Below, piece by piece: positions 1 through 11,545 of a stretch of 64,000 nucleotides of DNA. The stretch lies in contig OZ024824.1 in assembly GCA_964016985.1 (NCBI GenBank), positions 119,370,951-119,434,950 on the forward strand, written 5' to 3'. The notes under the pieces are model-generated. The model was not told the DNA's origin. It was given only the letters and a program-made list of their open reading frames with translations, and did not search any database. Made by a program: the position numbers and the translations under genes. This DNA is from Anodontia alba (lineage: Eukaryota; Mollusca; Bivalvia; Lucinida; Lucinidae). Every line of letters begins with the position of its first letter. Positions within the stretch are counted from its first letter, which is position 1.

Positions 1-652
1 GGAGTGATGCCAAACTTTACCAATGTATAATTTGAAAATAAATTTTGGTAAATTAGCTCACTTCATTTACATTGTTGGTAAGGTTAGGCAATTATGACTC
101 ACTACCCAAATTTGAAGTATATTTAAGAAACATATTTAAGCCAATGAATAAAAAGCATACATGTTAACATACATATGAAGTTATGCTTATCAGTTTGTCC
201 ATATCCTTTTGTTCAATTCTGGGCATTTTTGAAAGAAATCCTTATATCTTGGTTTTGACAGGCTAGGGCCATTTCATTTTGAATATCAGTACATGCATCC
301 CACCACTCTTTCTTATATTCCATAGAACTAGGTTAGTTTGACCTAGTTTTCTGAAAAGCCACACATTGACAGGTTTTCAGGGTCAGATTCATATCTCGTC
401 TTGCATAAGTGCCAACATTCGCAAACTCTATCTCACCACCCTAGAACATCTGCTACAAACCTAGGTTACTGTGACATACTTAAAAAAAAATCAACCCTTG
501 GTCAGATTTTCTGGATGTAACATCGTCTTCCATATGTGCAAGTCCCATCAGACTTTGTCAGTGCATGATTCTCACCTTCCCAAGTGACCTTTCACAAGTC
601 ACTGTAATTTAATTTTGCAAAAATAGTTGCCTGATTAAGTTTCTAGGACTCT
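1..652. other. intergenic, nothing recognised
   Basis: AT-rich sequence with many stops in all frames. I see no coding signal, RNA gene or clear repeat. A loosely repeated theme around 360-600 (phrases of the type 'cagattcatatctcgtctt' and 'cagattttctggatgtaac') may be decayed repeat. Confidence 0.4.
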
Positions 653-723
653 TGGTCTCCACTTTCGTATGTGTAAGCCTGATCACCACCTCGGATAAGC
701 TACTTGTGCAAAAGTGGAGACCA
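653..723. repeat. 71-bp inverted repeat (hairpin)
   Basis: TGGTCTCCACTTT at the left end is answered by AAAGTGGAGACCA at the right end, 13-bp perfect arms around a 45-base loop. It abuts the MITE that starts at 724. Confidence 0.5.
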
Positions 724-953
724 GGGCCCAGTTGTTCAAAGCTAACGACACCGTTAGTTAACAATTCATTAAAATTTACATTGAGTGATACGCAAATATG
801 CTGAAAAAATGTGAGTAGCTTTTGCAGTGCAAAAGCTTCTCACATGTTTGCAGCAAAAATATCAGAATATTGTATATTGAATCCGCTAAAACAGTTAACG
901 AAATGACCCTTAACGAGCTTGTTAAGCTAACAACGCTTTGAACAACTGGGACC
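724..953. mobile_element. MITE family C (GGGCCCAGTTGTTCAAAGC ends), copy 1
   Basis: Ends are GGGCCCAGTTGTTCAAAGC and its complement. Subterminal AACGA/GTTAACG inverted motifs surround a central hairpin (gaaaaaatgtgagtagctt and its complement). There is no ORF. Six more copies occur in this window, all 220-245 bp. Confidence 0.85.
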
Positions 954-1252
954 TGGTCAGCTTGAAGGGATTGGATAGTAAGAACATTACAGTTTGCTCA
1001 GATATCCTTCAAAAATGTGGCATACATATGTATGAGAACACATTAAGCAGTCATCGATATGATCCAAATATGCTTCTTTTCTTTTTTATAAAAAGACTGT
1101 GAATTAAAATATACAGTTTGCTGGGTTAAAACCATTAAGAAAGTATATACAGACACTGAAGACTTTGATCACCCAGCTGTACAGTTATACATGTACAGTC
1201 TGGTCAAGGCTTTTGCTACTTACCAAAAATTCTAAAAGATCTAGTTGCTGAG

Positions 1253-1745
1253 TACCCTGTTTACCTTAGGTATTCAGACAGACAAGCCTGAGCAAACAGT
1301 GTAGACCCAGACCAGACAGAGCAGAATGGGGCATCTGATTAGGATGTAGACAATTTGCCAATCATCCAGCTGTTTTCAGACACAGCATAAGCATAGCTGG
1401 CCTCGGTGGCTTAGTTGGATGCGCAGGAGGTTGCGGGTTCAACCCCATCGGGTCGGGGACATTCTTTCATGCAGATTTGATCATGAAATATTTTCTATGT
1501 TGTCCCTCCCGCTGATTCAAGAAGGGTAGTTGACAGTTTCTGGCCAAAGAATGTGCACAATACTGGTTAACCGCTTAGAGGACTAAGCCTGCCTGCCCAG
1601 TAAGTGTGGTTAGGTAAACTGACCGGGTTTGACGTGACCCCATTAGGTTGACTGGGTTGTAAAACCTCAACACAAACAAACACAGCATAAGCAATTGTAA
1701 AATGGACTTTTATATTCAAATTTAAGAAATGTATAATAACTGAAT
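1253..1745. mobile_element. MITE family D, interrupted by a SINE
   Basis: The left end TACCCTGTTTACCTTAGG and the internal hairpin (gcaaacagtgtagaccc) match the D family seen intact at 25457 and 36136. The body is split at 1380-1693 by a SINE with its target-site duplication. The right TIR is not recognisable. Confidence 0.6.
1394..1679 (+). mobile_element. tRNA-headed SINE family A, copy 1, with target-site duplication
   Basis: The head carries a pol III box A-like stretch (TGGCTTAGTTGG) and box B (GGGTTCAACCCC). The body matches copies at 5692 and 11991. It is flanked by an exact 14-bp direct repeat (acacagcataagca at 1380-1393 and 1680-1693), which is the target-site duplication expected of LINE-mobilised SINEs. 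The insertion disrupts a D-family MITE, so it is younger than that element. Confidence 0.88.
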
Positions 1746-1758
1746 GGTCTTACCCAGA

Positions 1759-1955
1759 GGAATTAAGGAGGAGAATTTGGTGATAATTCTGGGATAATTT
1801 TCTCCAGTTCTCCATAAAAACATATTTGTGAGTACTTATTAGAAGCACCTCAGGAAAAGGCACTTCTAATGAGTACCCACAACCTATGTTTTTATGGAGA
1901 AATAAGAAAAATTATCCCAGAATTATCACCAAATACTCTTCCTTAACAATTGCTC
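1759..1955. mobile_element. foldback hairpin carrying the GTACTCATTAGAAG cassette
   Basis: Arms of about 90 nt (aattaaggaggagaatttgg ... and complement) surround an 8-base loop. The inner part has the GTACTCATTAGAAGC/GCTTCTAATGAGTAC stem also found near 2870, 4020, 55230, 56185, 60270 and 60490. Confidence 0.75.
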
Positions 1956-2105
1956 TGGTCTTACTATCCTTGCAAGTTTTATCATCCAGTGTGTATTGTA
2001 ATTATACAGGTTCATATTTGTATAAATCTATATATTCCCGTAACAACTTACCACAGGTGTCCTGAAATTGTAAAGTCCATTCTACTACCTATAAGTGTAC
2101 CTTAA

Positions 2106-2390
2106 CCCATTTTAATCTGGAGACCCCAAAAAGGATTATTGGGAAACAGTGGAGATGCAGATCAGACACCACCCAGCGGGCACATGACGTAAATATAACG
2201 TCGCCTCAACGTCGATGCAACGTCATGACGTTGCATCGACGTTGAGGCGACGTTATATTTACGTCATGTGCCTGCCGGGCATAGAATGCAGCATGTGATC
2301 GGGGTCTCCATTGTTTGCAAGTAGTTTAGCCATTAACTGTTCCCTATATATAGTGGGGATTTGGTGGGAGTCTATTCAGTCTAAAATGAG
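2106..2390. mobile_element. MITE family M (TTAA target, CCCATTTTAGTCTG ends), with nested palindrome
   Basis: TTAA at 2102-2105 and 2391-2394 flanks an element whose ends are CCCATTTTAATCTGG and the complement of CTCATTTTAGACTG. TTAA duplication with CCC-initial TIRs is typical of piggyBac-type non-autonomous elements. A 108-bp palindrome (2172-2279) is inserted in it. Confidence 0.75.
2172..2279. mobile_element. CCCAGC-palindrome mini-element, copy with a 90-bp perfect palindrome
   Basis: Ends are CCCAGCGGGCACATGACG and its near complement. Bases 2181-2270 form a perfect, spacer-free palindrome centred at 2225/2226. It is flanked by a possible 2-bp duplication (CA) and sits inside a family M MITE, so it inserted later. 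Confidence 0.8.
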
Positions 2391-2774
2391 TTAAAGGTGC
2401 AGGATGAGTGACACATTTTGTAGACCTTGATCAGACATAGCATTCTGCAGCCTCTGATCTTTGTCTACATTGAGACTGTTTGCTCCAGCATTTCTATCCT
2501 GATACTTGGGTTAAATACATGTGCGATAAATCCCAGTTTGAGTTCAGCAATAGTAAATGTTCCTCATTAGTTCTGTCCAGCAAAAACTCAGATCAGCCTG
2601 CTCATTCTGTTCAATGTCACCAGGACCTTTTTCACCACTATATTAAGTGGTGTCCAGTGCTTCTGTAAGCAGATGAAGAAGGCCATGGTCAGACTGGGCA
2701 ATTGTGCATGCTGATTTGGACTTTTAGTGTCTGCATAAACAATAATTTTCTGGAGCTCTGAAATCACAACATCA

Positions 2775-2970
2775 CATAGCTCCAGATAAGATGCATTTTT
2801 CAACCAGAATTGTTGGTATTTTTTTCTTATTTCTCCAGAAAATTTGTGTTTTGTGTACTCATTAGAAGCATCTCAGCAAAGTGCTTCTGCTGATTACCAG
2901 CAAGAAACATTTCTGTGGAGAAGTAAAAAAAAAAATATTTGTCTGGATACCCCTGTTATCTGGAGCTATG
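2775..2970. mobile_element. foldback MITE family G (CATAGCTCCAGATAAG ends), copy 1
   Basis: Terminal CATAGCTCCAGATAAG is answered by TTATCTGGAGCTATG. The inside carries ttttcttatttctccag and the GTACTCATTAGAAGC hairpin cassette. No coding content. Confidence 0.75.
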
Positions 2971-2980
2971 CAAATCAATA

Positions 2981-3200
2981 CACCACAACCTCTTTATAAC
3001 ACTATTGTTGGGGTCCATAGCATAAACTGTGTTAGTTAAACAACTGTGTTATATCCAAACAAAAATGGATAGATTATATTGAAAAATGACCATTTACGGT
3101 CATTTTTCAATATAATCTATACATTTTTGGGATCCATCTTTGAACCGTGTTTTATCCAAAACTGTGTTATAACGAACCGTGTTATAAAGAGGTTGTAGTG
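2981..3200. mobile_element. TA-flanked palindromic MITE (pogo/mariner-like)
   Basis: TIRs CACCACAACCTCTTTATAAC and the complement of GTTATAAAGAGGTTGTAGTG, flanked by TA on both sides (2979-2980, 3201-3202). The centre is a long palindrome around 'ccatttacggtcat'. TA duplication and the end sequence fit Tc1/mariner/pogo-derived MITEs. No transposase. Confidence 0.8.
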
Positions 3201-3260
3201 TAGCTCTCAGTCAAGGTAAGTAGACCAGTTGGAATGTTTTTGCATAACTTTCTGGTTTAA

Positions 3261-3489
3261 CCCATTTTTAGTCTGGAATCCCCCAAAAGGGTAATTGGCA
3301 AACAGTGCAGGCCCAGATCAAGAGGCTGCAATATGCAGCATCCTATCAGGATCTACACTGTTTGCATTAAATACAGGAATTTCCATAAAACAGAGTACAT
3401 GTAATAATAAAAACTAACCAGACACCCTGTTAGTAGAAATAGACTGGTCCATAGAATTGTTGTAGAAGAGCCCACTTGACATAAATGGG
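3261..3489. mobile_element. MITE family M, copy 2
   Basis: Starts after TTAA (3257-3260) with CCCATTTTTAGTCTGG and ends ATGGG before TTAT (3490-3493, one base off TTAA). It contains a degenerate aacagtgcaggcccagatca hairpin cassette. Confidence 0.65.
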
Positions 3490-3929
3490 TTATGCTGCAG
3501 ATGTTTGTGGTATCTTTATGCTGCAGCTGAAAAGATTAACGTGAGTAAGGGTCCAGCATTGCTTGTATGACCATGTATTTGGTAGAGGTAATATTTTCAT
3601 ATTTCAGGCTTGTTTATATAACTGGACAGATGAAACTTACCCACCAACCACTGAGCTACAATAACAACCCCTGTCGACACATCATTTGTTATATTTTTGC
3701 TGTAAATTACTTGTCATGAGATTTCCAATGAAATAAAATTTTACTGCTGTTACTATTTTGTTTGATTTGATGGAGGTAAATACAGTAATCCCTGCTTGAG
3801 GCGGAATTCAGCTCATAATATGGCATTTTATTGCACAGAAGCTTCCATTATCACCCTTCATCATTTTGATATGACTTAAATAATGTTGAAAGGGACGTAA
3901 AACACCAAATCATCATCAAATACAGTAAT

Positions 3930-4112
3930 CATAGCTCTAGATAAGAGATGGTTTGAAGTAAACAGTTTACTTATTTCTCCACAAAGCCATGTTGTGGATA
4001 CTAATTGGTGAGGTGCTTCTAATGAGTACCCACAACATAGCTTTTAGTGGAGAAATAAGAAAAAAAATCAATACTTTCTGGTTGGGGAAAAAGCACCTTA
4101 TTTGGAGCTATG
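3930..4112. mobile_element. foldback MITE family G, copy 2
   Basis: CATAGCTCTAGATAAGAG is answered by TTATTTGGAGCTATG. The central hairpin contains gtgcttctaatgagtacc and its partner. Structure is the same as at 2775. Confidence 0.75.
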
Positions 4113-4611
4113 AGTAATACTACATTTTATAGGTCTACTGTGCCTTGCATTGCAGCACAGACACAGTCACAGTAATGTTTATTACTGTATGTCTTACAAT
4201 CAAGTGTCAAGATAAACAGAGTTCCTGTATTCTTTTGTATATTTTTCATTTCACAGTAGGTAAACATTCAGTTAAATTTTCCCTCCTAGCATCAAAAAGT
4301 AAAGATTCTGTAAACAGTAAGGCCAAAATATAATGAAGCAATTTGATTCCCAGTTTTTGTTAAATCAACTTATGCACTTCAGGTATTTTAACTTCGTAAT
4401 TGAAGAACTGGTGGAGTTACTGCGAATCTCCTGAAAGTGACCATATCGAAAACTTTTGGGAGATTTGAAAGAACCACTAGTTCATCTGCTAAAAAGCTTA
4501 AATTTTGTACTGACAAGCTGTCAAAGTTTTTTGTTCAAATAGCATTGTTATAATTTGGCAGACTATTTACAGGATTTTCAGTTTTAGGTTTGAATGGAAT
4601 TGCATCTTCAC

Positions 4612-4836
4612 CAACCATGAAAAACTGTGGGATACTAGAATTGACACCCCAAAGAGTTAATTGGCAAACAGTGCAGATTCAGATCAGATCTGATAGGGTA
4701 TCAACTGTTTGCAAATAGTTAATCTATTTTTCTCTTGGAATATCTAAATCACATAGCTTGACATACTAAAAATTAAAATTCAACCCATCCAATATAAAAT
4801 TATAGTTTGGGGGAGTTTATTTTAGTAAAAAATGGG
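4612..4836. mobile_element. MITE family M, decayed copy
   Basis: The right end AAAATGGG followed by TTAA (4837-4840) and internal phrases shared with the other M copies (tggaatatctaaatcacata, gggggagtttatt) identify it. The left TIR is degenerate. Confidence 0.5.
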
Positions 4837-4864
4837 TTAAAACTGGAGATTTGACCATCAGCTT

Positions 4865-5690
4865 TTGTGTAACATTATCCACAATCAAAATTATAGAGGC
4901 AGGGAGGAGACAAAACTTCTTGTTGTTGTTCGGTTAGTTACTTCTGTGCAGGGGGTCCCAGGGTACGGAACCATAACAGGCACAACCCCTGCACCTGCGT
5001 CCCTGCGTTGTCTTTCGTATGGCAGTTTAATTCAGTCATCTGTCTTCCTTGCTGTAGTCGAATCAGGAAGGAGAAAAGGAAGTGAATCATTTGCAACTGT
5101 GCAAGGTCTGGGTAAAGACAAAACTTCTCGAGAGGTTTCAAGTTTGAAACTATCATATGTTTGTGTGATTATCAAGTGTTTTATTTTTGTTTTTGTTATA
5201 AATTTCTGAAAAGAATGACCACCCTTGAAAGCAAAAAACATACCAAATAACCCATTGTATATGGAATAGACTCTCCCACACTATATATCGGAAGAGTCCA
5301 AATTCAATTTTAGGTACGTCCGGCTTTGAGATTTACATATTCCTAGAGAAAAATGGTTAAACTATTTGCAAACAGTAGAGACCCTGATCAGATGCCATGT
5401 TCTGCGGTGTCTGATCTGGGTCTGCACTATTTGCCAGTTACCCTTTTACGGGTCTCCCGACTACAATGGAATATCAGACCCTGTTTTATTGAGTCTGTTT
5501 GTGAATTGTGTTTGTGAATTGTTTAGGGGGTCTTACAAGTACACCCACAAACAGATTTTTCTTGAAACTTTACATATTGTTTACTTGGCACATACAAGCT
5601 ATGAAAACATATTTATTAAATAAGACATACAAAACTAGGACTCAAGAGAACACCCTAACTCACTATGTAAAGAAATACCTTTCTCTAAAA
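4865..5690. other. unexplained stretch with a CpG-richer patch; no gene call
   Basis: Bases about 4890-5210 are richer in GC and CpG than the surroundings and stay open on + for 114 codons, but the translation shows no recognisable domain and the - strand is also open in pieces. It could be an unrecognised exon or part of a repeat. The range 5360-5480 holds a diverged D/M-type hairpin. Confidence 0.25.
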
Positions 5691-5691
5691 G

Positions 5692-5990
5692 CCGGCCTCG
5701 GTGGCTTGGATGCGCCGTCCGACTGGAGACCAGGAGGTCGCGGGTTCAACCCCCGCCAAGATTGGTAACATTCTTTCATGGAGATTGATCGTAAAATATT
5801 TTCTACGGTCATTCTCTCCCTCCCACTGATTCAAGAAGGGCAGTTGTCAGTTTTTGGCGAAAGAATGTGCACAATACATGTACTTGTTAACTGCTTAGAG
5901 GACTAAGCCTGCCCTAAGTGTGGTTAGATAAACTGACCACGCTCAACATGACCCACTGGGTTGACTGGGCCGTAAAACCTCAACACAAAG
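5692..5990 (+). mobile_element. SINE family A, copy 2
   Basis: Head 'gcctcggtggcttggatgcg', box B GGGTTCAACCCC, then the same body as copy 1 (attctttcatggagattgat, agaggactaagcctgcc) and the 'aaaacctcaacacaaa' tail. I could not define the target-site duplication. Confidence 0.85.
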
Positions 5991-6807
5991 AAAATAAACT
6001 TTTGTCTAAATGTGTTTGTCATAAATCAATAGCTTGATTTAGTTTCAAGGTTTGTTCACTCTGTTGATAGGAGAACTTTATAATACTTATAATATCACAA
6101 AAACTTCTTTTAATTAAATGCAAGTTTAAATTTTCAGATAAAGGAATTATAAAACATCTAAAATTGTATCTGAAATTCACAAAAAAAAAAAAAACAAAAA
6201 AAACCAAACACATTTGAAAATTTTAATGTGTTCCAGTCCTTGTCAAGATATTTAATACAGAAGACAGGCCATACGTATCTTCTCAATCTGTGCCAAACTT
6301 CATGAAAATCTAAAAACTGATAAGACTGTCATTTCACCTTTTATGAGTTTAGGTTGATGTTTGTCAGATTAACTATTTTGTTGAAATTAATCAAGAACTT
6401 CACAGAAGGGCATTTCTTCCCAATTTTTTTCTGCTTAAAGTGCAAAGTTTGAAAGAATGCAAGGTTTCATAATACTTTCTTTTCTTATTTGCTTTGTTTC
6501 CTATCCATATATTTTATTTTATTAGTAAATCACTCCACGTTTTAAAAGAGGAGGTAATTAACAAATCTGTCATCATAACATCCAAAGTTAGTATTCTCTT
6601 GCAAGGAATTGACTGTGAACATATACCTTTGTTTATATAATTACCAGATGTTATAGGTTCAGTTCAACAGCTATTTGTAGCCAATGGAATTTAAGTTTTA
6701 TTTCGGGCAAGCAGGTTAATGAAGGCAATTCTTCATTTTTTGAAATTCCATTTCTGATATATAGCCTTTTTCAGACATACACTCTGTCAAATCAGGTATA
6801 AGGCAGA
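5991..6807. other. AT-rich, nothing recognised
   Basis: Low-GC sequence with an A-rich run at 6181-6206. No ORF with recognisable content, no repeat seen elsewhere in this window. Confidence 0.4.
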
Positions 6808-7140
6808 CCGGCACAGTGGCTCAGTGGTAGAGCGTCCGCTTTGTGACCGGGAGGTTGCGGGTTCGATCCCCGGCCGGGTCATACCAAAAGACTTTAAAAA
6901 TGGTACTAGCTGCTCTTTCGCTTGGCGCTCAGCATTAAGAAAGTAGAGCTAGAACTGGTCAGCTCAGTGTCGGTATAATGTGACTGGGTGGAATATCATG
7001 TCAAAGTGTCTGGGGCGTGATATTTCAGTGAGGCAGCACTCTAAAAGTGAGCATTGAGCTCCCTGCCACATCCAGACACCGTCGCAATATGACTGAAAAA
7101 GGTTGAAAGCGACGTTAAGCCCAAATCAAACAAACAAACA
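6808..7140 (+). mobile_element. tRNA-derived SINE family B, intact, 14-bp target-site duplication
   Basis: The head is tRNA-like, with box A TGGCTCAGTGGTAGAGCG and box B GGTTCGATCCC. The tail ends in a (caaa) repeat. An exact 14-bp direct repeat, aggtataaggcaga, lies at 6794-6807 and 7141-7154 and fixes both ends of the insertion. The near-perfect duplication and intact internal promoter suggest a fairly recent insertion. Confidence 0.93.
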
Positions 7141-7198
7141 AGGTATAAGGCAGAGATATCCATCTTTATTTACACGACATCTGATGTCCTTATATGAG

Positions 7199-7393
7199 GG
7201 GGAAAGAGGACCTTGTTGAGCACCAGCAGGGAAAGAAGACCATGTTGTGCGACGAGGGGGGAAGAAGACCTTGTTGAGCACTAGTAGGGAAAGAAGACCC
7301 TGTTGTGCGACGAGGGGGAAAGAAGACCTTGTTGAGCATCAGCAGGGAATGAAGATCCTGTTGCGCACCAGCGGGGAAAAAAGACCATGTTGA
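7199..7393. repeat. minisatellite, about six units of ~31 bp
   Basis: Repeated phrase 'gaagaccttgttgagcac..cagggaaa' alternating with 'gttgtgcgacgaggggg'. Units vary by substitutions. The - strand is open across it, which I regard as a by-product of the repeat. Confidence 0.75.
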
Positions 7394-7474
7394 GTTTGTC
7401 TCTTGCTTTGTCTTGCAAAGAGAAACTGGGCATGTAGCATAGATGGAAGTGACAACATGCAGTTGAAATACCTT

Positions 7475-7581
7475 CCCAGCTAGCATTCTACGTAAATCTA
7501 CATCGGGCCGTCATCGGCCCGTCAGCTACCCTGACGGGCCGATGACGGCCCGATATAGATTTACGTAGAATGCTGACTGGG
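7475..7581. mobile_element. CCCAGC-palindrome mini-element, 'tctacgtaaat' subfamily, copy 1
   Basis: A 107-bp near-perfect palindrome beginning CCCAGCTAGCATTCTACG and ending in the complement with GACTGGG. Inner stem cgggccgtcatcggcccgtc. Confidence 0.85.
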
Positions 7582-7736
7582 AAAATTCTCCCATCATTTC
7601 TTGACTTATTCAATGAAGATTAGAGCTTGGCAATTCCCTGCGTTCTGGCGAAGATAAATAGATTATAAAAATGACCCTCGAGAGCAATTACCACACACAC
7701 AAAGACGAAAATAGCTTTGCCATTACAAAGCAACAT

Positions 7737-7843
7737 CCCAGCTAGCATTCTACGTAAATCTACATCGGGCCGTCATCGGCCCGTCAGCTACCCTGACGGG
7801 CCGATGACAGCCTGATATAGATTTACGTAGAATGCTGACTGGG
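7737..7843. mobile_element. CCCAGC-palindrome mini-element, same subfamily, copy 2
   Basis: Same 107-bp sequence as at 7475 with few differences, 156 bp downstream of the first. The left arm is intact and the right arm carries 2-3 substitutions. Confidence 0.85.
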
Positions 7844-7845
7844 CT

Positions 7846-8774
7846 GAGTCTGAGCAACTCCAAGATGATTTAAACATCCTTCAGGACTGGGAACTTATAT
7901 GGGACATGAATTTAACCCTAGCAAATGTCAGGTACGTGTCACCAGATCAAGGTCACCCCTCCCTACAAAGTACACATTACATGGTGTAACACGAGGTCGT
8001 GGCAAGTGCCAAATATCTGGGTGTAGATATATCCAATGACCTTTCCTGGAAATCCCATGTCACCAGGATTACCAATAACGCCAACAAATCGCTTGGTTAC
8101 TTAAGGTATAATCTCAAAGCCAAAAACCCAGTACTCAGAGAAAAAGCATTGAAAGTCATTGTCAGACCCAAGGTGGAGTATGCTGCTCCAGTCTGGGTCC
8201 CTCACACAAAGGAAGACATCCAAAAAACGAGAGAGTGTGCAGAGACGGGCGGCTCGGTGGGTTCTAGGGGATTATTCTCCATACTCCAGTGTGTCCGACA
8301 TGATAGGAAAACTCGGATGGCATACCCTTGAGCAGCGGCCTGCCGATTCACGTCTGGTCCTGCTTTTTAAGATCATCCATGGCTGTGTTGCTGTACCTCT
8401 CCCTTCATATATCATCCCCCTCAACTGCGTATCCAGCAGATATAACTCCATGGCGTTCAGACAGTTATATGTACAAGTACTCCTACCCGTTAGTTGTCGT
8501 TCAGTGGAACAATCTTCCAGCGCCTATCGCCACCCTGACAAATCTCGACAGCTTCAAACAGGCTGTTAGTCAGGTGTGCCACGTAAAACCCTAAATCACC
8601 AGACCATATGTTTTATCCTAGCTTTCCTTTTTCTGTATAATACACTAACACCCAGCACTGTTATTCCATTCTCACTATCTGCTGTTTTTATATTCTTTAC
8701 TTTTACGCATGTTGCGGGGACAACCGTAATACTCAGTTGAGGGTGTATGTCGTATGAAGAGATAGATAAATAGC
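7846..8774 (+). mobile_element. 5'-truncated LINE (non-LTR) reverse-transcriptase remnant
   Basis: Reading across frames gives the C-terminal part of a jockey/CR1-like reverse transcriptase: LQDDL..LQ.WE near 7860, then 'KYLGVDISNDLSWKSH', 'VRPKVEYAAPVW', 'VQRRAARWVLGDY', 'LEQRPADSRLVLLFKIIHG', and the terminal 'VVQWNNLPAPI' block. The catalytic (YADD) region is missing, so the copy is 5' truncated, and at least two frameshifts separate the blocks. The 3' end has an AT-rich gagatagataaata tail at 8774. It is dead. Order of blocks and direction (+) are unambiguous; the exact clade is not. Confidence 0.85.
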
Positions 8775-8775
8775 T

Positions 8776-9019
8776 GGGCCCAGTTGTTCAAAGCGTCGTT
8801 AGCTTAACGAGCTCATTATTGGTCAAAATATTAACTGTTCTAGTAACTACAATATCTAATTCACAGGTATTTTTGCTGAAAAAATGTGAGTAGCTTTTGC
8901 AAATGCAAAAGCTACTCACATTTTTTCAGCAAAAATATTAGCATATATGCCATATTTAACGATCAAAGTTTTAACGATATGTTAACTAACGACATCGTTA
9001 ATTTTGAACAACAGGGTCC
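8776..9019. mobile_element. MITE family C, copy 2
   Basis: Starts GGGCCCAGTTGTTCAAAGC directly after the LINE tail. The central tttttgctgaaaaaatgtga hairpin is intact and the right end is slightly degraded (acagggtcct). Confidence 0.85.
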
Positions 9020-9768
9020 TGAGGTTTTTAAAACTTACACTACAATTATGACTGAAGTAGCAAAAGCTTCAAGTTACAATCAAAATTTTATTCTGCGAGG
9101 GTTATCTTCCCTTACTCTGAGCTGTATACGTATATAAAATCATGATCTTATTAAGAAAAACTCTTCAGAAATTACTTGGCCAATTTTCACCAAATTTCAT
9201 GTCGACCCTACTGTTGAACCGAGATTGAGACTTTGTTCAAATGGTCACCTCCATTGACGGTCATGCCCTTATATGGTAAACATAATAATAATAATAATAA
9301 TAATAATAAACATTTTACTTCAAAAACCAAGAACTGTTCAGATGATGTTCCTTTCTTTAGTTACAATGACAGGATTGAAAAAAAAAAATGTTGCATAACT
9401 TCTGCATATCTACAGTGGCAATATCACTCAGATGAGCGAGCCGTGGGCCTAATGTGTTTGTGTTCAGATTTTTAGAGAACTCAACAGTTGCCCCCCAAGC
9501 GGGTTACACTGAATTTTGTCTGCTACATAGGCTGGGCCCCAGCATCTAGTGTTTACCCCAAAATAAATATATGGTATATCAGCTATACCAGAAAAATATC
9601 CAGTATATCAGCCATACCCAAAAGAATATCTATAAATTATCATACCCCCAAAAATATTGCCCTTGCTTTCTTTTTATATAAGTATGGTTTTCATTTATTT
9701 TTCCTGTATAATGATCGTTTTTTTGTAATATAAGTGCTTTAAGCAGTTTCCAAAAGTAGCTTCATTTT
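9020..9768. other. no gene seen; short (ATA)n at 9283-9309
   Basis: AT-rich sequence with a nine-unit ATA microsatellite and a repetitive 'atatcagctataccagaaaaa' stretch around 9570-9650. No recognisable coding sequence. Confidence 0.4.
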
Positions 9769-11460
9769 CAGCTCACCTGAGCATAAGCTCAGGGTGAGCT
9801 ATTGTCATCACCCTATGTCCGTCGTCCATCGTTCGTCAACAATTAGTTTGTTGACACTCTAGACGTCACAGTTTTGACCCAATCTTTATGAAACTTGGTC
9901 AGAATGTTTGCCTCTATGAAATCTAGGTCAAGTTCGATACTGGGTTACTTGGGGTCAAAAACTAGGTCACCAGGTCAAATCAAAGGAAAAACTTAACACT
10001 CTAGAGGTCATAGTTTTGACCCAATCTTGATGAAACTTGCTCAAACTGTTTGCCTCTATTAAATCTAGGTCAAGTTTGAAACTGGTTCACTTCGGGTCAA
10101 AAACTAGGTCACCGGGCCAGATCAGCAGAAAAACTTGTTAACACTCTAGCGGTCACATTTTTGAAGCAATCATCATGAATCTTGCTCAATATGTTTGTCT
10201 TGATGATTTCTAGGTCAGGTTCGAAACTGGGTTACTTGGGGTCAAAAACTAGGTCACCGGGCCAAATCAGCAGAAAACCTTGTTAACACTCTAGCGGTCA
10301 CATTTTTGATGCAATCATCATGAATCTTGCTCAAAATGTTTGTCTTGATGATTTCTAGGTCAGGTTTGAAACTGGGTCACGTAGGGTCAAAAACTAGGTC
10401 ACCAGGCCAAACCAGCAGAAAACCTTGTTAACACTCTAGCGGTCACATTTTTGAAGCAATAATCATGAATCTTGCTCAAAATGTTTGTCTTGGTGAGTTC
10501 TAGGATATGTTTGAAACTGGGTCACGTGGGGTCAAAAACTAGGTCACCGGGCCAGATCAGCAGAAAACCTTGTTAACACTCTAGCGGTCACATTTTTGAA
10601 GCAATCATCATGAATCCTGCTCAATATGTTTGTCTTGATGATTTCTAGGTCAAGTTTGAAACTGGGTCACTTGGGGTCAAAAACTAGGTCACCTGGCCAG
10701 ATCAGCAGAAAACCGTGTTAACACTCTAGCCGTCACATTTTTGAAGCAATCATCATGAATCTGGCTCAAAATGTTTGTCTTGATGATTTCTAGGTCAAGT
10801 TCGAAACTGGGTCACTTGGGGTCAAAAACTAGGTCACTGGGCCAAATCAGCAGAAAACCTTGTAAACACTCTAGCGGTCACATTTTTTAAGCAATCATCA
10901 TGAATCTGGCTCAAAATGTGTGTCTTGATGATTTCTAGGTCTAGTTTAAAACTGGGTCACTTGATATCAAAAACTAGTTCACCTGGCCAAATCAAAGGAA
11001 AACCTTGTTGATGCTCTAGAGGTCACATTTTTGAAGTGATCATCATGAATCTTGCTCAAAATGTTTCTCTTGATGATTTCAAGGTCATGTATAGTTTTCT
11101 GTCCAGTGACTCTCTTAAGTTTTTCCATTTAGGTCAGTTTCTCAGTAATTAATGGTCCTACAGAGTGATATTTGGTATTTGTGAAGTGTTTGTGTTTAGG
11201 TCAGTTTCTCAGTAACTATTGCTCCTACAGCCAGTGATACTTAGTACATGCATACATCTTAGCATGGCCTCTTGCGTGCAGTCATCCATATTTGACCTTG
11301 ACCTTTATTTCACAGTCCATTAGACATGCTACATTGTCTTACTTGTTAATATAATCATTTTGAACTTTGATCAGAATGTTTGCCTTGATCAGTTCTAGAT
11401 CAGGCTCTCAAAGTGCTATGTTGCTCAGGTGAGCGTTACAGGGCCATCATGGCCCTCTTG
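9769..11460. mobile_element. pearl-like element: nine ~145-bp tandem units between GCTCACCTGAGC ends
   Basis: The left end has AGCTCACCTGAGC; the right end has GCTCAGGTGAGC. Between them, about nine tandem units spaced roughly 145 bp apart each carry 'aacactctagcggtcacatt' and 'gtcaaaaactaggtcacc'. First and last units diverge most, the middle ones are most alike, as expected of array homogenisation. No transposase. The plan (short ends plus a tandem core) matches the non-autonomous 'pearl' elements described in oysters; the class is inferred. Confidence 0.75.
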
Positions 11461-11545
11461 TTGCTTTAATGGTATTGAACTGATGCACAGCAGAAAAATA
11501 AAAATAGAGCTGTTATATGTACGGAGCTGTTATATGCTGTTAAAA

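Noticed and set aside
4865..5209. 114-codon frame at 4865
   Set aside because: Higher GC and CpG made it tempting, but there is no recognisable domain, no convincing splice sites, and the other strand is also partly open. Left as unexplained.
6808..6885. Functional tRNA gene
   Set aside because: Boxes A and B are present but the sequence is the head of a SINE with a defined tail and target-site duplication; the acceptor stem is imperfect.
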